From Cryomorphaceae bacterium (GTDB taxonomy: Bacteria; Bacteroidota; Bacteroidia; Flavobacteriales_G; Salibacteraceae), in contig PXEK01000101.1 in assembly GCA_003564735.1 (NCBI GenBank), positions 1 to 7,500 on the forward strand: DNA of 7,500 nucleotides, read 5' to 3'. The stretch's first letter is position 1. Every line of letters starts with the position of its first letter. Below, piece after piece: positions 1-4,009 of the stretch. Below the pieces are notes generated by a model, which was not told the origin of the DNA, searched no databases, and saw only the letters and a list, made by a program, of their open reading frames with translations. A program made the translations under genes and the position numbers.

Positions 1-334
1 AAAATCAGAAATCTTTGATTTCGCTAATTTTCTATCGGTATTTGCCTCCGGAAGTCCTTGAACTTTTTGGTTCTTTTTGTTTCAAGACAAAAACGAACGA
101 AAAAAGAAACAAACATGAGGTGTTCGGGTGGTATCTTATAGGTCATAGTGTTTTTTCATTCACAAAATAAAAACTTCAAGAGTGTTCGAGAGCTCCTTCG
201 AATCGGTTCATCTTGAAAAAAAGGAAGGAGAACCTTTAGAATTTCAAGGGGTACTTTTTACACAAAAAATTCATTAGCATTTTCTTACGACCCTCTTTGT
301 TTGTATGTAATTAAAGTGGAAAATGTATTACTGA
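1..334. other. Gap with no convincing gene at the left edge
   Basis: No reading frame of useful length is seen on either strand. The stretch is AT-rich and contains the imperfect hairpin listed separately at 63-106. A 19-codon open frame runs from base 2 to a TGA at 59-61 and could be the tail of a gene entering from the left, but it is too short to support. No tRNA fragment, phage-like att duplication or promoter of good quality was recognised. Confidence 0.6.
63..106. repeat. Imperfect long hairpin, probable dispersed repeat
   Basis: The arms at 63-79 and 88-106 pair as 6 bp (CTTTTT/AAAAAG), an internal loop, 4 bp (GTTC/GAAC), a one-base bulge and 6 bp (TTTTTG/CAAAAA), around the loop TTTCAAGA. 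There is no T-run after either arm, so it does not look like an intrinsic terminator. From memory, similar GGTTCTTTTTG...CAAAAAGAAC sequences recur between genes in Bacteroidota genomes. This copy seems degraded, as the GAAC side has base changes. Repeat identity is an inference. Confidence 0.4.
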
Positions 335-361
335 ACAAGAGAAAAGCCGTTACCGGCTCTT
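335..361 (-). terminator. Probable terminator of the tRNA-Arg transcript
   Basis: Read leftward, AAGAGCCG and CGGCTTTT form an 8-bp stem with one G-U pair, closed by a GUAA tetraloop of the GNRA type (stem 342-361). The 3' arm ends in four T and is followed by CTCTTG, so the T-tract is modest. It lies about 170 bases past the 3' end of the leftward tRNA gene, with no other gene between, so it most likely ends that transcript. Confidence 0.45.
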
Positions 362-528
362 CAAATCTATTACTATGATATCTAAAGGGGTAACCCTATA
401 TATTTATTTGTTATACTTCTGATAATTTAAAGTATTTGTATAAACCGAATTTACAAGTTGAATCACGACAAAGGCGTTGATCCTTTACTATGGCTTAGTT
501 ACGGGAAAGTTCGGTAAACGAAAACAAG

Positions 529-600
529 AACCTCCGCCGGGACTCGAACCCGGATCTAGAGTTTAGGAAACTCCTATTCTATCCCTTGAACTACAGAGGC
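529..600 (-). tRNA. tRNA-Arg (anticodon CCT)
   Basis: The leftward strand folds as a complete cloverleaf: acceptor GCCTCTG with CGGAGGT, D stem GTTC/GAAT, anticodon stem GGAGT/ACTCT with loop TTCCTAA, a 4-base variable region, and T stem CCGGG/CCCGG with loop TTCGAGT. The loop gives anticodon CCT, which reads the arginine codon AGG. CCA is not encoded. The acceptor closes with a G1-U72 wobble and another G-U at the sixth pair; the discriminator would be U. A TACTTTTG promoter element sits 8 bases before the 5' end, and a terminator candidate follows at about 335-361. The gene stands alone. Confidence 0.95.
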
Positions 601-608
601 TGATTTTG

Positions 609-616
609 CAAAAGTA
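609..616 (-). promoter_or_regulatory. -7 promoter element of tRNA-Arg
   Basis: Read leftward this is TACTTTTG, an exact match to the Bacteroidota -7 consensus TAnnTTTG, followed by CA. It would start transcription only a few bases before the mature tRNA end at 600. No clear TTTG -33 element is seen at the usual spacing. Confidence 0.65.
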
Positions 617-687
617 AAACAACCGGGCAATACGCATAGCCCTCTTTATATTTTTGGTCAGAACCGGGCCGGTAAAACACAAAACCG

Positions 688-695
688 TACTTTCG
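688..695 (+). promoter_or_regulatory. -7 promoter element of the aldehyde dehydrogenase gene
   Basis: TACTTTCG is one base from TAnnTTTG and lies 30 bases before the ATG at 726, giving a leader of about 25 nt. A TTTG at 653-656 is too far away to be a standard -33 partner, so the promoter call rests on the -7 box and its position. Confidence 0.4.
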
Positions 696-725
696 TAATT
701 CAAACTTTATTGAATAAACCAAACA

Positions 726-2168
726 ATGATACAGTTAAAAAACTACATAAACGGAGAGCTCGTTGCTCCTGCATCGGGCAGTTATTTGGATAATGATCAA
801 CCGGCAACGGGAGAGGTTTTTTCGCAAATCCCCGACAGTAATGAAGAAGATGTAAAAAATGCCGTTGACGCGGCAGAACAGGCCTTCAAAACATGGTCTG
901 TAACCTCAAAAAACGAACGGGCGCGGGTTCTGAACAAAATAGCTGACCTCATCGATGAAAACGCTGAGGAACTGGCTCGGGCCGAATCTCAAGATAACGG
1001 AAAGCCGCTAAAACTGGCTCAAAAGGTTGATATACCCAGGGCGCGCGATAATTTCAGGTTTTTCGCCACCGGAATAATGCATTTTGCTTCGGAGTCACAT
1101 GCTATGGAAAACACCGCCGTGAATTACACGCTTCGTAAACCGCTGGGTACGGTGGGTTGCATTTCACCGTGGAATTTGCCGCTTTATCTTTTTACCTGGA
1201 AAATTGCTCCGGCGCTCGCTGCGGGGAATTGTGTAGTGGCAAAACCCTCAGAGGTAACTCCCGTAACGGCATTTAAGCTGAGTGAACTTTGCATTCAGGC
1301 CGGCTTGCCCAAGGGCGTGCTCAATATTGTGCACGGGTTGGGAGCATCAGCCGGCTCGGCTATTGTGAATCACCCCAAAATAAAGGCGGTTAGCTTTACC
1401 GGGGGCACACAAACCGGCGCGGCTATTGCGGCAGCCGCGGCACCCAAATTTAAAAAGCTTTCTTTGGAGTTGGGAGGGAAAAACCCAAATATCATTTTTG
1501 CCGATTGCGATTTTGATGAGGCGTTGAAAACATCTGTAATGAGCAGCTTTGCCAATCAAGGTCAAATTTGTTTGTGCGGCTCTCGTATTTTTATTGAGCG
1601 GCCTATTTATGAGGAGTTTAAAGAGGCGTTCATCGCGAAGGTGAATAAACTAAAAGTGAGTTATCCCAATGACCCCGAAGCTAATTTGGGAGCCGTAGTG
1701 TCTAAATCACACAAAGAAAAAGTGTTGAGCTATATTGATTTAGCGCGTGAAGAAGGTGGTAAAATACTCACGGGCGGCACTGAGGTGGTGTTGGAAGGTG
1801 AATATAAAAACGGGTATTACATACGGCCCACCGTAATTGAGGGCTTGGACTATACTTGCAGAACCAATCAAGAAGAAATTTTCGGGCCTGTGGTCACACT
1901 TACTCCGTTTGATACAGAGGAGGAGGTGCTGAAAATGGCGAATTCTACAGATTATGGACTTGCCGCCACCGTGTGGACTCAAAATTTAAAACGCGCTCAT
2001 CGCGTTGCACGTGATTTGGAAAGCGGAATTATTTGGATCAATTGCTGGCTTTTGAGAGATTTGCGCACCCCCTTTGGCGGTATGAAAAGCTCCGGAGTGG
2101 GTAGGGAAGGCGGTTTTGAGGCCTTGAAATTCTTTACCGAGCCCAAAAATGTGTGTATAACATACTAA
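726..2168 (+). CDS. Aldehyde dehydrogenase, 2-aminomuconate/2-hydroxymuconate semialdehyde type
   Basis: A full-length 480-residue NAD(P)-dependent aldehyde dehydrogenase, cytosolic, with no signal peptide. Visible active-site residues are N150 in SPWN (oxyanion hole), the FTGGTQTG nucleotide loop at 224-231, E248 in LELGGKNP (general base), C282 in GQICLCGS (nucleophile) and E384 in EEIFGPV. The CLCGSRIF motif, the VPRA-like helix (DIPRARDNFRFF, about 102-113) and the C-terminal NCWLLRDLRTPFGGMK followed by FFTEPKNV are typical of the subfamily that oxidises 2-aminomuconate 6-semialdehyde or 2-hydroxymuconate semialdehyde (ALDH8-like; AmnC/NbaE in pseudomonads). In that family two arginines bind the substrate carboxylate; R444 and one of R105/R107/R111 are candidates here. 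The expected role is late kynurenine/3-hydroxyanthranilate or catechol meta-cleavage catabolism, but no other pathway gene lies within the window. There is no Shine-Dalgarno; the ATG is preceded by an A-rich stretch as is usual in the phylum. Dehydrogenase family is certain, the substrate probable. Confidence 0.93.
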   Translation: MIQLKNYINGELVAPASGSYLDNDQPATGEVFSQIPDSNEEDVKNAVDAAEQAFKTWSVTSKNERARVLNKIADLIDENAEELARAESQDNGKPLKLAQKVDIPRARDNFRFFATGIMHFASESHAMENTAVNYTLRKPLGTVGCISPWNLPLYLFTWKIAPALAAGNCVVAKPSEVTPVTAFKLSELCIQAGLPKGVLNIVHGLGASAGSAIVNHPKIKAVSFTGGTQTGAAIAAAAAPKFKKLSLELGGKNPNIIFADCDFDEALKTSVMSSFANQGQICLCGSRIFIERPIYEEFKEAFIAKVNKLKVSYPNDPEANLGAVVSKSHKEKVLSYIDLAREEGGKILTGGTEVVLEGEYKNGYYIRPTVIEGLDYTCRTNQEEIFGPVVTLTPFDTEEEVLKMANSTDYGLAATVWTQNLKRAHRVARDLESGIIWINCWLLRDLRTPFGGMKSSGVGREGGFEALKFFTEPKNVCITY

Positions 2169-2173
2169 AAACC

Positions 2174-2204
2174 GCGCTTTATACTTACTAAATGCGCTTT
2201 ATAC
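2174..2204 (+). repeat. 11-bp direct repeat after the dehydrogenase gene
   Basis: GCGCTTTATAC occurs at 2174-2184 and again at 2194-2204, 20 bases apart, only six bases after the dehydrogenase stop codon. Its function is unknown; the 20-bp period could suit a dimeric binding site or simply reflect slippage. Confidence 0.5.
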
Positions 2205-2265
2205 CGCTCTTATGCGTTTTGTGACCCTTGGGTAAAAAGTTGAACCTTAACATGCCGTGGTTGCG

Positions 2266-2340
2266 GTAATATTGTAATCAAATCTTAAAGGGTAAAAGGT
2301 TTAATGGAAATGCCCGGTACGCAAGTGCCGGGCTTTTTTT
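2266..2340 (+). repeat. Copy 1 of a duplicated pre-terminator module
   Basis: GTAATATTG at 2266-2274 and the 17-mer at 2288-2304 (AAGGGTAAAAGGTTTAA), followed by a GCCCG hairpin, recur in the same order at 2456-2530. The start and the hairpin are each 190 bases apart; the 17-mer copies differ at one base. The shared order of box, 17-mer and terminator suggests an ancient duplication of a small unit rather than chance. A weaker related stretch lies at about 2230-2250. Confidence 0.5.
2312..2340 (+). terminator. Intrinsic terminator downstream of the dehydrogenase gene
   Basis: GCCCGGTAC (2312-2320) pairs with GTGCCGGGC (2325-2333) as 9 bp with one G-U, around a GCAA tetraloop, followed by seven T. 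It is 144 bases after the dehydrogenase stop codon, a long 3' tail, so it may end that transcript or a short RNA made from within 2169-2311. Confidence 0.9.
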
Positions 2341-2389
2341 ATTTTGTGATTTAGTCCAAGCCTTATTTCATACCTTAATTTTACTCTTT

Positions 2390-2476
2390 ATGACTTTAAA
2401 ATCGCGTGTAAGGGGTTTCGCCTTCTATATGTTCACTTTAATGATAATTCTCGTTGTAATATTGCATCACCAATAA
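2390..2476 (+). CDS. Possible 28-residue single-pass membrane microprotein
   Basis: An ATG-to-TAA frame of 28 codons sits alone between two intrinsic terminators (2312-2340 and 2496-2530). The product has a basic start (K4, R6, R8) followed by an uninterrupted hydrophobic run at residues 10-25 (FAFYMFTLMIILVVIL) and ends HHQ. This is what a small inner-membrane peptide with the N-terminus inside would look like, though 16 residues is a short span. No Shine-Dalgarno is present; TACCTTAA at 2371-2378 is a weak -7 candidate. The downstream terminator begins 20 bases after the stop. No family is recognised, and an AT-rich spacer can produce such a frame by chance. Confidence 0.3.
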   Translation: MTLKSRVRGFAFYMFTLMIILVVILHHQ

Positions 2477-2530
2477 GGGTAGAAGGTTTAAGGTAGAAAA
2501 AGCCCGTGAAATAGTTTCACGGGCTTTTTC
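2456..2530 (+). repeat. Copy 2 of the duplicated pre-terminator module
   Basis: This copy has GTAATATTG at 2456-2464, AAGGGTAGAAGGTTTAA at 2475-2491 and a GCCCG hairpin from 2502. It matches the unit at 2266-2340. In this copy the first box overlaps the last codons of the possible 28-residue reading frame. Confidence 0.5.
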
Positions 2531-2536
2531 GTTTTT
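2496..2536. terminator. Perfect 16-bp hairpin, bidirectional terminator
   Basis: The arms 2496-2511 and 2515-2530 are perfectly complementary over 16 bp around the loop TAG. The core GCCCGTGAAA/TTTCACGGGC is followed by TTTTTC in both directions, and rightward by a further GTTTTT. It can end transcription arriving from either side: the possible small unit to the left, or any leak past the leftward terminator at 2663-2701. Confidence 0.88.
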
Positions 2537-2662
2537 GGTTGAATCCGAACCTAATGATAAAACACAATTCCCCTTTTTTACTTGCAAATTAATTGAGCTC
2601 CAAAAACGGGCATTCTGCATTGTTACGCGCCGGCATTTTACAACATAAAATTTTAAAAGGCA

Positions 2663-2701
2663 TAAAAAAGCCCCGGCGGGCATTCACTGCCGGCCGGGGC
2701 T
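2663..2701 (-). terminator. Leftward intrinsic terminator
   Basis: Read leftward, two 14-base arms (2688-2701 and 2669-2682) pair with a single mismatch around a five-base loop. The stem is very GC-rich (GCCCCGGC/GCCGGGGC), and a run of six T follows. The T-tract is on the leftward side only, so this marks the 3' end of a leftward transcript. The nearest source is the unit that starts near 2941. Confidence 0.9.
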
Positions 2702-2761
2702 CCGAAATCCTTATATTTCGTACAATCGAGAAAAAGACGTACAAATAAGGATTGTTACGTG

Positions 2762-2833
2762 CTAAATCCCTCTAAAATTAGGGTTTAACATATTCTTAGT
2801 TCTCGATTGTTTTGATTTCTTGACTGAATTCAT
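2762..2833 (-). CDS. 23-residue basic peptide with a strong ribosome binding site
   Basis: This frame begins MNSVKKSKQ, ends LNPNFRGI and stops at TAG. It holds five lysines and two arginines and no acidic residue, so it is strongly basic and soluble, suggesting contact with RNA or the ribosome, or simply a leader peptide. The start is fixed by a 9-nt Shine-Dalgarno seven bases upstream; an ATG directly abutting that site (2840-2838) has no spacing and is unlikely. The gene lies inside a bounded leftward transcript. No family is recognised. The coding sequence includes the 11-base stretch that can pair with the downstream hairpin loop, so translation and folding would affect each other. Confidence 0.5.
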   Translation of the reverse strand: MNSVKKSKQSRTKNMLNPNFRGI

Positions 2834-2840
2834 GGAACAT

Positions 2841-2849
2841 CCTCCTTTC
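2841..2849 (-). promoter_or_regulatory. Extended Shine-Dalgarno, GAAAGGAGG
   Basis: Read leftward, GAAAGGAGG matches nine consecutive bases of the complement of a typical bacterial 16S rRNA 3' end and is spaced seven bases (ATGTTCC) from the ATG at 2833. No CCTCC-type sequence in the leader would mask it. Bacteroidota genes rarely use such sites because the anti-Shine-Dalgarno is held by ribosomal proteins including bS21; the main exception known to me is rpsU in Flavobacteriia. Confidence 0.8.
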
Positions 2850-2946
2850 GGTTTAGTTGAACTTTTCCCGCAACCTTTTTACCGAGCAATTTACGGTTAC
2901 TTGTGAAACGAGCTGCCGGATTCTCCGACAAATTTTAAATGCGCTG

Positions 2947-2978
2947 CTAAGGTAAGTCGATATAATATACCATGCAAA
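2947..2978 (-). promoter_or_regulatory. Leftward promoter of the small transcript
   Basis: Read leftward, TTTG (2975-2978) is followed after 20 bases by TACCTTAG (2947-2954), close to the Bacteroidota pattern TTTG-N19-21-TAnnTTTG with one deviation in the -7 box. Transcription would start near 2941 and run through the 23-codon frame to the terminator at 2663-2701. Confidence 0.6.
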
Positions 2979-2989
2979 CCCGCAACGTG

Positions 2990-3360
2990 GAATTTAACGT
3001 GCTAATAACGGTAATGTTGTGTAGAGTTTGGTTTTCCTATCGAGGTGCACAGGATGTAAAGTACAGCATAGTGTTTTCTTTTATAGCTTCTTGTATTCAC
3101 ATTATTGGGGAGATATAATTTTTTATTCGGTTCAATTTACTGTGTATAAGGTTTATTCAATATGAACATTTTTAAATTGTGCCGTTAGGCACAAAGTACG
3201 AGTAGGACCGGAGGTTGTAACGTTTTTTCGTCCCGTACGGGACGAGATATGAAAGATGAAGATCCCTTCCCCCAAATCTCCTCCACCGCCCGGCTCAAAA
3301 GCACTCTTTTATTTTGTGCGGTTTAGGCAATCCATTCAGCAAAAAACCTAAATACCTGAA
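2990..3360. other. Gap between the leftward unit and the ssb control region
   Basis: Apart from the REP-like element at 3177-3245 this stretch shows nothing that can be defended as a gene. One 34-codon frame at 3014-3118 has neither a ribosome binding site nor a protein-like pattern. No terminator-like hairpin with a T-tract is visible. Confidence 0.55.
3177..3245. repeat. REP-like element: hairpin plus palindrome
   Basis: The left part TTGTGCC-GTTA-GGCACAA (3177-3194) is a 7-bp hairpin with a tetraloop; the right part TCGTCCCGTACGGGACGA (3228-3245) is an 18-bp perfect palindrome, with 33 bases between. From memory, the combination of a GTGCCGTTAGGCAC hairpin and a TCCCGTAGGGA-like palindrome at short distance is a frequent intergenic repeat in Bacteroidota, resembling the REP/BIME elements moved by RAYT transposases. 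No transposase is present here, so it would be a non-autonomous copy. Confidence 0.65.
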
Positions 3361-3361
3361 A

Positions 3362-3407
3362 AAAAGCGAAGTAACCGATTATAATCGAATAAAAACGAAA
3401 GTAACCG
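3362..3407. repeat. Direct repeat flanking a palindrome upstream of ssb
   Basis: GTAACCG occurs at 3371-3377 and 3401-3407, exactly 30 bases apart, each preceded by a similar AAAA-GCGAA / AAAA-CGAAA stretch. The first copy overlaps the perfect 12-bp palindrome CGATTATAATCG (3376-3387). Lying about 100 bases before the ssb start and upstream of its promoter candidate, the cluster could be a regulator site, but that is inference. Confidence 0.4.
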
Positions 3408-3420
3408 CATAACATACGGG

Positions 3421-3447
3421 TTGAGTTTGCGGGTTGCCGAATCTTTG
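3421..3447 (+). promoter_or_regulatory. Candidate ssb promoter
   Basis: TTG at 3421-3423 and AATCTTTG at 3440-3447 approximate the Bacteroidota -33/-7 pattern with a 16-base spacer, a little short. The predicted start near 3453 would leave a leader of about 45 nt. Confidence 0.35.
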
Positions 3448-3498
3448 CCTCGTCAAACAATTCAAAATCTATTTACTAACAATTAAAACCTAAATGTT

Positions 3499-3837
3499 AT
3501 GAATGCATTAGCAAACAAAGTACAGTTAATCGGCAGACTTGGAAACGATGCCGAAGTTCAAACTTTCGACAACAACGTAAAACGCGCAGTTTTGAATATT
3601 GCTACCAATGAGTATTACAAAAACGATAAAGGTGAGCGCGTAGAAAATACCACGTGGCACAAGGTGGCGGCATGGAGAAACTTGGCCGATATTGCCGAGA
3701 AATTTGGCAAAAAAGGAAAAGAAATTGCCATTGAAGGCAAGCTTCTCAACCGCAGTTACACCGATAAAGACGGCAATAAACGCTACATTACCGAGGTGGT
3801 AGCCAACGAAATTATGCTCTTGGGCAGCAAGAAGTAA
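3499..3837 (+). CDS. ssb: Single-stranded DNA-binding protein, short tail-less form
   Basis: A 112-residue SSB that coats single-stranded DNA during replication, repair and recombination. Nearly the whole protein is one OB fold: NKVQLIGRLGNDAEV at 6-20, TTWHKVAAW with W53 and W59, the IAIEGKL strand at 76-82, SYTDKDGNKRYITEV, and the final strand ending LLGSKK. Canonical SSBs are about 140-180 residues with a disordered linker and an acidic tail such as DDDIPF that recruits partner proteins. Here the protein stops directly after the OB fold with two lysines, and the stop is followed by a proper terminator, so this is not an obvious truncation. It is probably a secondary SSB. The start is the ATG at 3499, since an ATG six bases earlier hits a stop at once. 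There is no Shine-Dalgarno. Monocistronic. Confidence 0.93.
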   Translation: MNALANKVQLIGRLGNDAEVQTFDNNVKRAVLNIATNEYYKNDKGERVENTTWHKVAAWRNLADIAEKFGKKGKEIAIEGKLLNRSYTDKDGNKRYITEVVANEIMLLGSKK

Positions 3838-3858
3838 AAGTAACTTTACTTACAATCT

Positions 3859-3895
3859 AAAATGCGGCACTCTCTCCGGGGTGTCGCATTTTTTG
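3859..3895 (+). terminator. Intrinsic terminator of ssb
   Basis: AATGCGGCAC (3861-3870) pairs with GTGTCGCATT (3881-3890) over 10 bp with one G-U and a 10-base loop, then TTTTGTTTT. Two further A-T pairs extend the stem. It lies about 20 bases after the ssb stop and separates ssb from the next operon. Confidence 0.9.
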
Positions 3896-3927
3896 TTTTA
3901 AGGAAATTAGGTTCGCTTATTCAGGTA

Positions 3928-3959
3928 TTGGCGTGATGTTTGGTAAATGTGTACTTTTA
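3928..3959 (+). promoter_or_regulatory. Candidate promoter of the DUF4139 gene pair
   Basis: TTG at 3928-3930 and TACTTTTA at 3952-3959 resemble the Bacteroidota -33/-7 pair with a 21-base spacer; the last base of the -7 box deviates from TAnnTTTG. Transcription would start near 3966, giving a leader of about 45 nt to the ATG at 4010. The ssb terminator just upstream supports a new transcription start here. Confidence 0.45.
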
Positions 3960-4009
3960 CAAAACCTAATCCGCGACGGCGGTGAATAAAACCCGTAAAT
4001 CTTTACATT

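Larger units (their letters stand above)
2669..2941 (-). ncRNA. Structured leftward small transcript of about 270 nt, dual RNA/mRNA candidate
   Basis: A leftward promoter (2947-2978) and terminator (2663-2701) bracket this stretch, predicting a transcript of about 270 nt. The 5' part (2834-2941) contains a small hairpin GTCGGA-GAA-TCCGGC. A strong Shine-Dalgarno at 2841-2849 and a 23-codon frame (2762-2833) follow. After the stop codon comes a long hairpin: arms 2706-2723 and 2739-2753, pairing AATCCTTA/TAAGGATT, TTT/AAA and GTAC/GTAC with small bulges. Its loop and loop-closing bases (2722-2732) are perfectly complementary to 11 bases inside the short frame (2800-2810), so a pseudoknot or alternative pairing is possible. 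It does not resemble tmRNA, RNase P RNA or SRP RNA. Whether it acts as RNA, as a peptide message or both is open. Confidence 0.5.

Noticed and set aside
2..61. 19-codon open frame entering from the left edge and ending in TGA, as a possible gene tail
   Set aside because: It is too short to judge, and its end runs straight into the repeat-like hairpin; no family feature is visible.
529..600. tRNA-Arg as an integration site of a mobile element
   Set aside because: No duplicated tRNA 3' end and no integrase gene is found in the window.
2438..2683. 81-codon leftward open frame
   Set aside because: It runs through the perfect terminator hairpin at 2496-2530 and part of the leftward terminator, and its product has no protein-like pattern.
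2669..2941. Leftward structured transcript as tmRNA, RNase P RNA or SRP RNA
   Set aside because: None of the conserved cores of these RNAs is present: no tRNA-like ends, no GAGGAAAGTCC core and no SRP tetraloop region.
3014..3118. 34-codon rightward frame upstream of ssb
   Set aside because: No ribosome binding site, promoter or terminator relation, and an unremarkable composition; chance is sufficient.
3362..3407. GTAACCG repeats as the start of a CRISPR array
   Set aside because: Only two short copies exist, with no repeat-length conservation and no cas genes.
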